DNA from: Bacteroidales bacterium
GTDB lineage: Bacteria; Bacteroidota; Bacteroidia; Bacteroidales; P3
Length of the DNA stretch: 40,784 nt
Direction: 5' to 3'
Assembly: GCA_017509045.1 (NCBI GenBank)
Contig: JAFWQP010000001.1
Span: forward strand, 1-40,784
Of the stretch, positions 17,591-26,175 are shown piece after piece; the first letter of the stretch is position 1, and each line of letters begins with the position of its first letter. The position numbers were made by a program, and so were the translations under genes. Under the pieces are notes generated by a model. It was not told where the DNA came from. It searched no databases and was given only the letters and a program-made list of their open reading frames with translations.

Positions 17591-18774
17591 AAAAGACATG
17601 GGTTACCATAGGATTATTACTGGCTCTCGCAAGATTTGCACAAGCACAAGCACCTTCAACCACCGATACGTCCCAGCTTGTTAATCTAGTTTATAACGGC
17701 TCATTTGAGGAATACCGACACTGTCCTCGACGAGTCGATGCCGTGGGCATTCTCACACTTGTAGAAGGTTGGTATCAGCCAACACGTGGCAGTGCTGACT
17801 ATTTTAATGTATGTGGCAGCCGCGAGTGCGGCGTCCCTTCAAACAAACTAGGACAACAATTACCACACGACGGAGATGGGTATTGTGGCATCTATTGTAG
17901 CAAGAATGACTACCGCGAATACCTTCAAACAAAGCTACGAAGAAAACTGCGCAGCGGCGACAGTATTCAACTCACGTTTTGGGCAAGCCTTTCTGAAGAG
18001 TCGACAGGCGCTGTTGCCACTCTCGGCGGCCTATTCACAAAGGAGAGCATAAGCGACACCGTGCGCAGCATATTCCTTGCAAAGGAGCATGAATACCTTT
18101 CCGAGGATATTTTTCAAACCATTGCCCGCCCATACATACCTCAGGTAGTCAATAGCACAGACTCGATTATTACCAACACTCGTGGATGGCAACGTATCAG
18201 AGGCACATTCGTTGCACAAGGAGGAGAGCAATACATCACCCTCGGTAATTTCAATTTAGCGGAGCATTCGGGATATATTGACTACGACTCGTTGACTCGA
18301 CTGCTGCCAGGAGCATACTACTATATCGATGACGTAACAGTCGAATGCCTTAATTGTCCACCCCCAGTTGCAGACGATTTAAACGTGGATTCAACATATC
18401 TGACCGAAGAGCAACCCGCTTTCACCGTAGGCAGCACCTTTGTCCTCAAAGACATCTACTTTGAATTTGATAAAAGTACCATCTTACAACAATCCTATTT
18501 CGAATTAAAGAGCCTTATCTCGTTACTCGAGACCTACCCTCAGATGCACATCGAAATACGCGGCCACACCGATGGCAAAGGCTCCGACAGCTACAACCTA
18601 CGACTTTCAGTAAACCGTGCGAAAGCCGTTGCCGACTACCTTATATCAAAAGGTGTCAGTGAAAAGCGACTGCAGCATAAAGGATATGGGAAAAGCCTGC
18701 CCATCGACAGCAACGACACAGAAGAAGGCCGCGCCAACAACCGGCGGGTAGAATTCAAGATAATCTCTATGTAA
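17587..18774 (+). CDS. OmpA-family outer-membrane protein with novel N-terminal domain
   Basis: The 395-residue protein has a signal peptide (cut near AQAQ, residue 21). Residues about 30-270 form a domain starting LVYNGSFEEYRHCP and including a paired-cysteine segment (CLNCPPP near 255), a type often seen before OmpA domains in Bacteroidetes. From about residue 285 a peptidoglycan-binding OmpA domain follows, with YFEFDKSTI, RGHTDGKGSDSYN (binding Asp) and NRRVEFKI (binding Arg). It should tether the outer membrane to the cell wall. The start overlaps the glycosyltransferase by four bases; a terminator follows. Confidence 0.88.
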   Translation: MKKTWVTIGLLLALARFAQAQAPSTTDTSQLVNLVYNGSFEEYRHCPRRVDAVGILTLVEGWYQPTRGSADYFNVCGSRECGVPSNKLGQQLPHDGDGYCGIYCSKNDYREYLQTKLRRKLRSGDSIQLTFWASLSEESTGAVATLGGLFTKESISDTVRSIFLAKEHEYLSEDIFQTIARPYIPQVVNSTDSIITNTRGWQRIRGTFVAQGGEQYITLGNFNLAEHSGYIDYDSLTRLLPGAYYYIDDVTVECLNCPPPVADDLNVDSTYLTEEQPAFTVGSTFVLKDIYFEFDKSTILQQSYFELKSLISLLETYPQMHIEIRGHTDGKGSDSYNLRLSVNRAKAVADYLISKGVSEKRLQHKGYGKSLPIDSNDTEEGRANNRRVEFKIISM

Positions 18775-18784
18775 AACAGCCAAT

Positions 18785-18818
18785 AAAAAAAAGGCGACCA
18801 ACATTGGTCGCCTTTTTT
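18785..18818. terminator. Bidirectional terminator between the two OmpA genes
   Basis: A perfect GGCGACCAA/TTGGTCGCC stem (18793-18812) has an A-run before it and a T-run after it, so it can serve both convergent genes. Confidence 0.9.
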
Positions 18819-18835
18819 CTATACCATAATAAAGC

Positions 18836-20167
18836 TTATTCAATAACGCGGTAGAAGGAAACACGACGGTTTAGTTCGTAGTGGATGTCACCGAAGGCAA
18901 CAGTCTTACCTTTCCAGTCAACAGTGAGACGGTCAGGATCGATACCATACTTCTTAACCATGATGCGCTTCACTTCCTCAGCACGCTTCTGAGAGAGCTT
19001 CATGTTGTACTCGTCGGAAGCAGTGTAGTCGCAGAAACCGACAATGGTCAGTTTCAGGTCGGGGTTGTCCTTCATCACGCGAGAGACAGCCTTCACCTTT
19101 ATCATCTCAGCATCGGTCACGTGCCAAGAATCGTTGGGATAGAGAACCGAGAAGGGGATAGCATAGTAGTTCAGCTGGTCAGCCTTGAGCTGGTCAAGAA
19201 CGTTGTTCAAGCTGTCGGTAACTTTCTGTGCGCGAGCCAAAGCCTCACGACGGATTCTGTCGTTCTCGTCATTGAGAGAGTTGACCTGGGCCTGCAGTTT
19301 CTTCTCGTTATCCTTTGCAACAGCAACATCCTTCTTAAGAGCTTCGTTCTCTTCCTCAAGAGCGTCAAGCTGCTCCTTGGTGATAAGGGCACGCTGGGCA
19401 ATCAGCTCTTGGTCAGCAGCGGTAACGCCAAGGTTGAAGATGTAGCCAACAGTGGCGAGAACATCGGAGTGGTGGAAACCAACACCCTTTCTCCAGAAAG
19501 CAGGAGCATCAGCAATAACGTCAGCCTCGAGTTCGAGGAAGAGGTTGCTTCTGTCGGACACTCTGTAGCTGAAACCAAGACCACCGTCCAACTGGATACC
19601 AGCCTTGTACATAGCACGAGCCTCATTGCGGCTGAAAGCAAGACCACCACCAGCAAACACATAGAGGTTACCACGGCGCTCGGGATTCCAGTTGTGGAAG
19701 CTGTTGTTCAGCGACAGCACGAACTCAGCAGTGATAGCATGGTGCTTGTCCATGGAGATGGAGGTGTCAGTAATGCCCCAACCATTGGTAACACGGACTA
19801 CCTGACCAGTTGCATCGGGATACAGGATGGCATTTGGGCTCTGACCAAAAGTAGCTAAGTCGTTCTGATTGCAATTGGCAAACAGGCTCGGGAAGTTGTA
19901 GTGGAAACGCAGATATGCACCACGGTCAACCTCTTTCTGCAGGAGAACACCGAGACCAGCGTTGAAACCGCCTCCCCAATAGGGATTCTGAACGCCATAG
20001 AATTGATTAACGTCGGGCTGGTACATGAACGAACCAGTGATACCAATGCCCCAATTGCTCCAAAAACCATACTGAGGATATTCGGGAACCTCGTTTTGAG
20101 CAAAAGCGTTGCCTGCAAAAGCAAACATGCAGAACAACACTGCGATTTTTGATACTTTTTTCAACAT
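18836..20167 (-). CDS. OmpA-family porin with coiled-coil linker
   Basis: The 443-residue protein has a signal peptide (cut near AFAQ, residue 24), then about 220 residues of outer-membrane barrel (WGIGITGSFMYQP to TVGYIFNLGV), a coiled coil from about 255 to 325 (LEEENEALKKDVAVAKDNEKK), and a C-terminal OmpA domain from about 335, with IVGFCDYTASDEYNMKLSQK and LNRRVSFYRV. The long coiled coil between barrel and anchor is typical of major Bacteroidales porins such as the P. gingivalis Pgm6/7 proteins. It has its own promoter and converges on the preceding OmpA gene. Confidence 0.9.
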   Translation of the reverse strand: MLKKVSKIAVLFCMFAFAGNAFAQNEVPEYPQYGFWSNWGIGITGSFMYQPDVNQFYGVQNPYWGGGFNAGLGVLLQKEVDRGAYLRFHYNFPSLFANCNQNDLATFGQSPNAILYPDATGQVVRVTNGWGITDTSISMDKHHAITAEFVLSLNNSFHNWNPERRGNLYVFAGGGLAFSRNEARAMYKAGIQLDGGLGFSYRVSDRSNLFLELEADVIADAPAFWRKGVGFHHSDVLATVGYIFNLGVTAADQELIAQRALITKEQLDALEEENEALKKDVAVAKDNEKKLQAQVNSLNDENDRIRREALARAQKVTDSLNNVLDQLKADQLNYYAIPFSVLYPNDSWHVTDAEMIKVKAVSRVMKDNPDLKLTIVGFCDYTASDEYNMKLSQKRAEEVKRIMVKKYGIDPDRLTVDWKGKTVAFGDIHYELNRRVSFYRVIE

Positions 20168-20213
20168 ATTGGTATACTTTTTGTTATAATATTATTACAC
20201 TTCTTTTCAAATT

Positions 20214-20244
20214 GCAAAATTACACATTTTTTTTTACTTACAAA
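20214..20244 (-). promoter_or_regulatory. Promoter of the OmpA porin gene
   Basis: On the reverse strand TTTG (20241-20244), 18 bases, then TAATTTTGC (20214-20222), 46 bases before the start codon. Confidence 0.65.
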
Positions 20245-20681
20245 ACTTTTTTTCAATAAATTGTATTTTTATGGCTTTATGCACCAAGTCTCGTTACTAT
20301 TTTTAATAGCCTGAACACATCAATTTTACCTTCATTTCTGTCCGATTCCTATCACCTACTCTATCCCTAACAAATTGTGGCTTGCGAGAGGATTTTGGCA
20401 CAAATTCATAAACAATGACTAATGAGGGAATTCAAAGAAATACCACTCCGAATAATCGGCCGAGGACTACAAACTTATCAACAACTTACTAACAAACACC
20501 TTTATCATATCTCAACCTGTTTATTGCCCTTCTTTTTGTCATTACTCAAGCGTTTTCCCTATAAACACCACGTTTTTCAGCATCAACTCATTTTCAAAAT
20601 GTTATAAACAGAATGAGAAGCCAATATGTTAAGCGATAAACAAATCATATTCTATAATCATATTTTGTAATAATTTTTTTG
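20245..20681. other. Gene-free AT-rich spacer between diverging genes
   Basis: No gene is supported here. A 61-codon frame at 20422-20607 resembles nothing and uses a low-complexity AT-rich sequence. The two ends hold the promoters of the porin and pgi. Confidence 0.55.
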
Positions 20682-20690
20682 TATCTTTGC
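20682..20690 (+). promoter_or_regulatory. -7 element of pgi
   Basis: TATCTTTGC is an exact match, 38 bases before the pgi ATG. The nearest upstream TTTG (20664-20667) is only 14 bases away, closer than usual. Confidence 0.6.
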
Positions 20691-20728
20691 ATTTTCAAAA
20701 TATCAACAACCACTAAATATTTCAACTT

Positions 20729-22045
20729 ATGAATACAATTGGTTTAAACACTGAGTATTTGCGGCATTTTGTGAACGACGGTGAGCTTGCGGGAATACAC
20801 GAAGAGGTTCTTCGTGCAAAGAGAACTCTGCTCACTGGGTCGGGCAGGGGAAACGATTTCCTCGGATGGGTAGACCTGCCCGAAACTCTATCTCCTGAGA
20901 TTGTACAAAGCATCAAGGCCGATGTGGAACGACTACGAACCCAGGCACGCCTATTTGTTGTGATTGGCATCGGAGGCAGTTATCTCGGTGCCCGTGCCGT
21001 CATTGAGGCATTGCAATCTGAGTTCGCCGCCATGCAGTCCGAAGGAGGCTATCCATACATTATATATGCAGGTCATACGCTCAGCGAAGACTACTATTGC
21101 CAACTGATGCAGATGTTGGACAAATATGAATATGCTGTTGCCGTTATCTCTAAGTCGGGCACTACCACCGAACCTGCCGTCGCCTTCCGTATCATCAAGT
21201 CGCATCTTGAAAACAAGTATGGTAAAACTGAGGCCGCCCAGCGCATCATCGCCATCACTGATGCCCGCCGAGGTGCCCTACACGACATCGCCCAGCAAGA
21301 GGGCTATCGTACATACGTGATACCCGACAACGTAGGTGGTCGTTTCTCGGTTCTCACACCGGTTGGCCTACTGCCCATCGCTATGGCAGGATATGACATC
21401 GACCAACTACTACAAGGCGCACGCGACATGCGCAAGCTGTGCATCGACAGCGATAGCCTGAACGAAAATCCCGCCATGCTTTATGCCGCCATCCGCAACC
21501 TCCTTTATCGCAAAGGCTGTAAGGTTGAGATTCTAGAAAACTTTGTCCCGCAGCTGAAATATATCAGCGAGTGGTGGAAACAGCTATATGGCGAGAGCGA
21601 AGGCAAAGAAGGAAAAGGCATACTGCCCCACAGCCTCAGCTTCACCACCGACCTGCATTCGATGGGACAATATGTTCAGGAAGGTGAACGCCTGATGTTT
21701 GAGACCGTTCTTAGTGTGGCTCAGCCAAACGGCCATGTAAACATACCTTCCGACGATAAGAACCTAGACGGCATCAATTATCTGCTGGGTAAGAGCCTCA
21801 CCGAAATCAACCACAATGCCGAATTAGGCACAATCCTTGCACACAACGACGGAGGTGTACCAGTTTTGCAAATCGTGCTCCCCACAGTTAACGAGTATAT
21901 CTTGGGCGCACTGATATACTTCTTCGAATTTGCATGCGGAATAAGTGGATACACCTTAGGTGTCAATCCTTTCGACCAGCCTGGGGTAGAAGCATACAAA
22001 AAGAATATGTTCCGCCTGCTGGGCAAGCCGGGATATACAAACTAG
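20729..22045 (+). CDS. pgi: Glucose-6-phosphate isomerase
   Basis: The 438-residue cytoplasmic enzyme interconverts glucose 6-phosphate and fructose 6-phosphate. SIS-fold signatures are present: VVIGIGGSYLGARAVIEAL, AVISKSGTTTEPAVAFR, and VGGRFSVLTPVGLLP; the active-site region GESEGKEGKGILPHS and the closing GVNPFDQPGVEAYKK follow. Length and sequence fit the short, Bacillus-type isomerase. With the phosphohexomutase at 4698 it links glycolysis to sugar-nucleotide supply, though they are not in one operon. Confidence 0.96.
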   Translation: MNTIGLNTEYLRHFVNDGELAGIHEEVLRAKRTLLTGSGRGNDFLGWVDLPETLSPEIVQSIKADVERLRTQARLFVVIGIGGSYLGARAVIEALQSEFAAMQSEGGYPYIIYAGHTLSEDYYCQLMQMLDKYEYAVAVISKSGTTTEPAVAFRIIKSHLENKYGKTEAAQRIIAITDARRGALHDIAQQEGYRTYVIPDNVGGRFSVLTPVGLLPIAMAGYDIDQLLQGARDMRKLCIDSDSLNENPAMLYAAIRNLLYRKGCKVEILENFVPQLKYISEWWKQLYGESEGKEGKGILPHSLSFTTDLHSMGQYVQEGERLMFETVLSVAQPNGHVNIPSDDKNLDGINYLLGKSLTEINHNAELGTILAHNDGGVPVLQIVLPTVNEYILGALIYFFEFACGISGYTLGVNPFDQPGVEAYKKNMFRLLGKPGYTN

Positions 22046-22060
22046 GAATTGATAATCGAG

Positions 22061-22090
22061 AGTTGGGAGTCAGTCAAACGGCTCCCAACT
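22061..22090. terminator. Hairpin between pgi and ssb
   Basis: AGTTGGGAG (22061-22069) pairs with CTCCCAACT (22082-22090), placed between the two convergent genes. Confidence 0.75.
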
Positions 22091-22097
22091 TTCAATC

Positions 22098-22544
22098 TTA
22101 AAACGGCAAATCGCCTAACGGCTCCGTCTCGCTATTAAGAATGGTCGAAAGGGGGTCTTGTTCTTTGTCGGCAGCCTCATCCGGGCGGTTCTTATTGGCA
22201 AGCACCGTGAAGTTGTCTGCCACCACCTCCGTAATATATCGTTTCACACCTTCTCTATCCTCCCACGAGCGAGTCTGGAGTTTGCCTTCGACATACAGCT
22301 GGGTTCCTTTGTGCAATATCTTCTCGGCTATCTCCGCCAGTGCACGCCAGCAAACCACATTGTGCCATTCGGTTTGCTCCACACGCTCTCCATCTCTGGT
22401 TTTTCTATATTCTGTGGTGGCGAGGGGAAACGACGCCTTCTTTACAACACTTGCCGCTTCATTATGTCGGTCCTGCGGGAACGCGACAACGTCGGGATTT
22501 TTACCCAAGTTACCAATTAGAATTACTTTGTTTACTCCTACCAT
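22098..22544 (-). CDS. ssb: Single-stranded DNA-binding protein
   Basis: The 148-residue protein coats single-stranded DNA in replication and repair. It has the OB-fold pattern NKVILIGNLGKNPDV, TEWHNVVCWRALAEIAEKIL, KGTQLYVEGKLQTRSWED and ITEVVADNFTVL, then a flexible tail ending DLPF, the protein-interaction tip. An insertion (about residues 21-36) between the first strands is slightly longer than in E. coli. It follows mutY by 85 bases but has its own -7 element. Confidence 0.94.
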   Translation of the reverse strand: MVGVNKVILIGNLGKNPDVVAFPQDRHNEAASVVKKASFPLATTEYRKTRDGERVEQTEWHNVVCWRALAEIAEKILHKGTQLYVEGKLQTRSWEDREGVKRYITEVVADNFTVLANKNRPDEAADKEQDPLSTILNSETEPLGDLPF

Positions 22545-22587
22545 AATTATATCACATTACCCTTGCTTAAGAGCAAAGAATCGTGCT

Positions 22588-22596
22588 GCAAAGATA
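22588..22596 (-). promoter_or_regulatory. -7 element of ssb
   Basis: On the reverse strand TATCTTTGC, an exact match, 43 bases before the ssb start and inside the mutY-ssb gap. Confidence 0.65.
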
Positions 22597-22629
22597 ACAC
22601 TTTTTAGGAAACTGAACAAGTAAAGATAT

Positions 22630-23685
22630 TCACAATTCCGACAAATATCTGTCTATCAATCGCGAAATCGGAAGAGATTTCAGCTCAGACAGGCCTACAA
22701 CCCGCATTTTTTCTTGCATTTTGGCAGGTTTACCATCAAAATTCACCCGCACAAAACGAGCCTTGATGGTCCTATGTGTGAGCTGATGTGTCAGACAAGG
22801 ACCCACCTCCATGCTCAGCGGCTCTTGCCCTGTCCAGTTGTACAGAACTGCCCCTAGTTTATCCAACAATTTCGAATCTGCAATCGGCACCTCTGTCTCA
22901 TACAATGGCAATTCATATAGCCCCTGCCAAATATCGCCTGCACCACGCTGCTGCACAATAATAGATGGTTGAGGATTGCTCCACCGGATGTCGAAATAAT
23001 AGAAGTACCTCTCCTTTATCTTCGCTGGCCGAGGACGAACTGGCAATTCCGCCACCACCCCACCACGATAAGCCAAACATTCCTGCCTGAAAATACAAGC
23101 GGAGCAATCACTTCCGACCGGCTTGCACTGCAGTGCTCCAAAATCCATCATCGCTTGATTGAACAAACCCGGCTCTTCCCTGTCAATCAATTGTTGCAAC
23201 AAATGTTCAAACTCCTTATACGCCTGATCTGTTCCAACAGGAGTATATATACGATACATGCGCGCGATAACACGATACACATTCCCATCAATAACAGGAT
23301 AGGGCAAGCCAAAGGCAAATGAGGCAATCGCCGCAGCAGTATATCGTCCCACCCCCTTGAGCGAAAGAATACCCTCATAAGTGTCGGGAAACCTTCCTCC
23401 CAAATCAAACGCTATATGGCGTGCTGCCGCGTGCAGATTGCGGGCTCGCGAATAATAGCCCAGCCCTTGCCAGCTTTTCAGCACCTGCTCCTCCGAAGCC
23501 TCAGCAAGGTCCATCACAGTAGGATAGCTAGTCACAAACCGCTCATAATAACTTCTCCCCTGCTCTATGCGAGTCTGCTGAAGAATGATTTCCGAAAGCC
23601 ATATATAATATGGATTGTCAATCCCCCGCCAAGGCAACTGGCGACCATTTTCCTGATACCAATTTATGAGTTTTTCTGCAAACAT
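22630..23685 (-). CDS. mutY: A/G-specific adenine glycosylase
   Basis: The 351-residue repair enzyme removes adenine mispaired with 8-oxoguanine. The N-terminal domain has LPWRGIDNPYYIWLSEIILQQT (with the catalytic Glu), the helix-hairpin-helix LKGVGRYTAAAIASF and the catalytic Asp in YPVIDGNVYRV (about 131). Four cysteines for a [4Fe-4S] cluster appear in C.PVGSDCSACIFRQEC (about 192-208). The C-terminal NUDIX-like domain that reads 8-oxoG is present (residues 230-350). Nothing is missing. Confidence 0.95.
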   Translation of the reverse strand: MFAEKLINWYQENGRQLPWRGIDNPYYIWLSEIILQQTRIEQGRSYYERFVTSYPTVMDLAEASEEQVLKSWQGLGYYSRARNLHAAARHIAFDLGGRFPDTYEGILSLKGVGRYTAAAIASFAFGLPYPVIDGNVYRVIARMYRIYTPVGTDQAYKEFEHLLQQLIDREEPGLFNQAMMDFGALQCKPVGSDCSACIFRQECLAYRGGVVAELPVRPRPAKIKERYFYYFDIRWSNPQPSIIVQQRGAGDIWQGLYELPLYETEVPIADSKLLDKLGAVLYNWTGQEPLSMEVGPCLTHQLTHRTIKARFVRVNFDGKPAKMQEKMRVVGLSELKSLPISRLIDRYLSEL

Positions 23686-23970
23686 CCGAGAGGGTCAATT
23701 TTTGAAAAATAGGAGGAAAAAAATGAGTTTTGAACACGTTATTAGACCATAACTACTTGAAAAAGTAGTGTTAAATTTTATTTTTTCAAAAAACACAAAT
23801 ATTTACACCAAAACATTTTACAATAAACAATATGTTAAAAAAAACGAAAACCCAGTTTTTCGACCATCAAAATCTTTGCCAATTCAAAAAAAAGTCCGAC
23901 TTTTGCACCCGCTTTTTCACAAAAAAAAGCACGTAAATAACGTAAACAAACAAAAAAAATTATAGCTAAC
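23686..23970. other. AT-rich spacer between mutY and rpmB
   Basis: No gene is seen; a 65-codon frame at 23768 is low-complexity. The right half holds the probable rpmB promoter. Confidence 0.5.
23875..23906 (+). promoter_or_regulatory. Probable promoter of rpmB
   Basis: TTTG (23875-23878), 19 bases, then GACTTTTGC (23898-23906), one mismatch from TAnnTTTGC. Confidence 0.5.
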
Positions 23971-24210
23971 ATGTCAAAGATTTGTGAAATTACCGGTAAG
24001 AAAGTGATTCGTGGCAACAACGTCTCCCACTCCCGCATCCACACCAAACGTACCTTCTCCCCCAACCTCCAAACCAAGAAATTCTACATCCCCGAAGAAG
24101 GTATGTGGATTACCCTCAAAGTGAGTGCCAAGGGTATGCGTATCATCAACAAGAAAGGCATCCTCGCTGCTCTTAACGATGCTGCCGCTCAGGGCCATCT
24201 CCAATTCTAA
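23971..24210 (+). CDS. rpmB: 50S ribosomal protein L28
   Basis: The 79-residue basic protein begins MSKICEITGKKVIRGNNVSH and continues with KRTFSPNLQTKKFYIP, the L28 signature. It has only the first cysteine, not the four that would bind zinc. In Bacteroidetes rpmB is commonly followed by rpmG (L33); here rpsU comes next and no L33 frame fits in the 69-base gap. Confidence 0.96.
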   Translation: MSKICEITGKKVIRGNNVSHSRIHTKRTFSPNLQTKKFYIPEEGMWITLKVSAKGMRIINKKGILAALNDAAAQGHLQF

Positions 24211-24279
24211 TACGAAGACAAACTAAGTCTTAATAACAAACATTTTTTATCAATCCTTAACAAGAAAGAGGTTATAACA

Positions 24280-24477
24280 ATGATCGTAGTTCCTATCAAA
24301 GAAGGTGAAAACATTGAAAGAGCACTCAAGAAGCTCAAAAGAAAATTCGAAAAAACTGGTGTCGTGAAAGAACTTCGCGAGCGTCAGAAATTCACTAAAC
24401 CTTCCGTCATCAACCGGGAACGCAGACAAAAGGCCATCTATGTCCAGCGCCTGCGCCAGCAGGAACTCGACAAGTAG
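24280..24477 (+). CDS. rpsU: 30S ribosomal protein S21
   Basis: The 65-residue basic protein matches S21: KEGENIERALKKLKRKFEKT, then KELRERQKFTKPSV. It is downstream of rpmB and converges on hpf-xer; in many Bacteroidetes rpsU is also close to xer and hpf. Confidence 0.96.
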   Translation: MIVVPIKEGENIERALKKLKRKFEKTGVVKELRERQKFTKPSVINRERRQKAIYVQRLRQQELDK

Positions 24478-24495
24478 TCTGAGTCCGCACGCATC

Positions 24496-24533
24496 AAAAA
24501 AGAGGGCGTCCCACACAGGACACCCTCTTTTTT
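24496..24533. terminator. Bidirectional terminator between rpsU and hpf
   Basis: GAGGGCGTCC (24502-24511) pairs with GGACACCCTC (24518-24527), one mismatch, with an A-run before and a T-run after. Confidence 0.88.
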
Positions 24534-24548
24534 ATTGAGTCCGAAGAC

Positions 24549-24842
24549 TTATTTGTAACGCTCTTTGTACTTGTCAATCTGATTTTTCATAGAGTCGACG
24601 CAGTCGGCGACGGCTTCCTCGAAGGTGTCTGCCTGCTTACTGTTGAAGAGAGTTTGACCCGGCAGGCTGAGCGACAATTCGGCAATCTTATTATTGTCAC
24701 TCTCCGGCTTATCCACCTTCAATATCACCTCGCACTTTGTTGCATTGTCAATCAGGCGGTCGAGCTTGGCGACTTTCTCAATTACGAATTTTTCCAGCTT
24801 GGGGTCTGCCTTGAATTTTACGGCATTGATTGTTGTATTCAT
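24549..24842 (-). CDS. hpf: Ribosome hibernation-promoting factor, short form
   Basis: The 97-residue protein has the HPF/YfiA beta-alpha-beta pattern (MNTTINAVKFKADPKLEKFV, DRLIDNATKCEVILKV, ADTFEEAVADCVDSMKNQI). It binds the 30S decoding site of idle ribosomes in slow growth. It lacks the C-terminal dimerisation domain of long HPF, as usual in Bacteroidetes. It lies 10 bases downstream of xer and is probably co-transcribed. Confidence 0.93.
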   Translation of the reverse strand: MNTTINAVKFKADPKLEKFVIEKVAKLDRLIDNATKCEVILKVDKPESDNNKIAELSLSLPGQTLFNSKQADTFEEAVADCVDSMKNQIDKYKERYK

Positions 24843-24852
24843 AGTTACCTCC

Positions 24853-25776
24853 TTATTTTTTATTTGCCCTAGGATGGGCGTGTTTATATGTTTCTTTCAA
24901 ATGCTCTCGCGCCACATGGGTATACACCTCGGTAGTCCCCAAGTCGCTGTGCCCGAGCAACTCTTTAATGGCATCAATATTCGCTCCCTCATTCAGCATG
25001 TGCGTCGCAAACGAATGCCTAAACACATGCGGGCTCACCCGCTCGGCTGTCGAAATCGGCGACATATACCGTTTCACAATCAGATATATCATCCCGTCGC
25101 TCACCGCCCTGCCCTTGCCATTAATCAGCAGTCTGTCAGTCTCCTCATAATGCTCGTTGGCACACTTCAACTCCTCAATCTTCTCCTCCCTTAACGTAAG
25201 AAAGCGCGAAATATTTTGTGCCAACTCATTTTCTATAGGAATAATTCTCTCCTTATCCCCTTTACCGCGCACCTTGATACTTCCCGCCGACAAATCCAAA
25301 CCACCCAACCGCAGCATTGCCAGTTCCGAACGTCGCATACCCGTCTCATACAACATCCTCAGCACCAACTTCTCCATCTCTCCGTCGAACGTATGCGGGA
25401 ACATGTCGGCATAAATCCTCTCCACCTCCTTCTCACGAAAGAACACCGGCAGCCTCTTCGGAGTCTTGGGCGGTGTAATCTTCGCCATAATGTCGCGCTC
25501 ACAATAACCCTGCCTGCGAAGATACTTAAACCACGCGCGCAATGCTGCCAGCTGCTTCAACACAGTCCCCACCGCCTCTCCGGCAGACATCAACTCCATC
25601 TGCCAGTCACGCACATGATACGCCTCCACCTCATCCACCTCCTCAATCTTCTGCGCCTCCAAGTATCTTCCAAACCGCTCCACCTCGCCCACATAGTACC
25701 GGCGAGTGCTAGCTGCAAGACGCTTTTCTGTCGCGACATAGTCAGCAAAATATCGTATGGCTGTCTCTATTTTCAC
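24853..25776 (-). CDS. Tyrosine recombinase, XerC/XerD type
   Basis: The 307-residue protein has the N-terminal SAM-like DNA-binding domain (residues 5-90) and a complete catalytic domain: Arg in ETGMRRSELAML, Lys in VRGKGDKERIIPI, His-x-x-Arg in HVFRHSFATHML, His in LLGHSDLGTTEV and the nucleophilic Tyr in TEVYTHV. With hpf and rpsU beside it this is the usual chromosomal Xer locus for dimer resolution rather than a mobile-element integrase. I start at GTG 25776 because it matches the family N-terminus. That GTG is only four bases after a perfect -7 element, so the mRNA may be leaderless. Confidence 0.9.
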   Translation of the reverse strand: MKIETAIRYFADYVATEKRLAASTRRYYVGEVERFGRYLEAQKIEEVDEVEAYHVRDWQMELMSAGEAVGTVLKQLAALRAWFKYLRRQGYCERDIMAKITPPKTPKRLPVFFREKEVERIYADMFPHTFDGEMEKLVLRMLYETGMRRSELAMLRLGGLDLSAGSIKVRGKGDKERIIPIENELAQNISRFLTLREEKIEELKCANEHYEETDRLLINGKGRAVSDGMIYLIVKRYMSPISTAERVSPHVFRHSFATHMLNEGANIDAIKELLGHSDLGTTEVYTHVAREHLKETYKHAHPRANKK

Positions 25777-25780
25777 GTTT

Positions 25781-25789
25781 GCAAAGATA
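25781..25789 (-). promoter_or_regulatory. -7 element abutting the xer start codon
   Basis: On the reverse strand TATCTTTGC is followed by AAAC and the GTG start. Transcription would begin at or within the start codon. CAAA (TTTG on the reverse strand) at 25806-25809 is a possible -33, 16 bases away. Confidence 0.65.
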
Positions 25790-25935
25790 CACAAAAAATC
25801 CGTAACAAATGTTAAAAGCCCATTTTTTTTCTTACACCCCCCCTTTTCTACCCACATTTTTCTTCCTTTCCCTCCCTCGTTTTGCCCTCCTATTTCCACT
25901 TCAAACCTTAAAAAACGTCCCCTTCGCTTCAGCAG

Positions 25936-26046
25936 TTATTCTATCGTTATACCTTAGTTATACTTTAGTTATACCTTAGTTATACTATTATGTATAGAAT
26001 AACTAAGGTATAACTAAAGTATAACTAAGGTATAACGATAGAATAA
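25936..26046. repeat. 111-bp palindrome: perfect 48-bp arms made of 11-bp iterations
   Basis: The arm at 25936-25983 is the exact reverse complement of 25999-26046, separated by 15 bases. Each arm contains the unit GTTATACYTTA three times plus a partial fourth. No gene overlaps it. It lies between the aspC terminator and the xer promoter, so it is not needed as a terminator. No direct repeat flanks it. Confidence 0.9.
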
Positions 26047-26117
26047 GTAAAGAAACCATTAGGGTGTGGCTATGCTAGCAAAAAAATGCCAATACGCTAT
26101 TAATCATATATTTGAAC

Positions 26118-26152
26118 AAAAAGGACTTGACAATGATTGCCAAGCCCTTTTA
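26118..26152 (-). terminator. Terminator of aspC
   Basis: On the reverse strand AAAAGGGCTTG pairs with CAAGTCCTTTTT across an 11-base loop, with one mismatch and a T-run, just after the aspC stop. Confidence 0.8.
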
Positions 26153-26175
26153 TATTGTGGTGTTGAATCGGTTGA

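Noticed and set aside
18881-19858. 325-codon forward frame opposite the OmpA porin
   Set aside because: Antisense shadow; the reverse-strand gene has signal peptide, coiled coil and OmpA domain.
24853-25776. Mobile-element integrase with attachment site
   Set aside because: The recombinase sits in the usual rpsU/hpf neighbourhood and there is no tRNA or flanking direct repeat, so chromosomal Xer is more likely.
25936-26046. CRISPR array or replication origin made of the 11-bp units
   Set aside because: The units are contiguous without spacers, so not CRISPR; no DnaA boxes, dnaA or rep gene nearby, so no origin.
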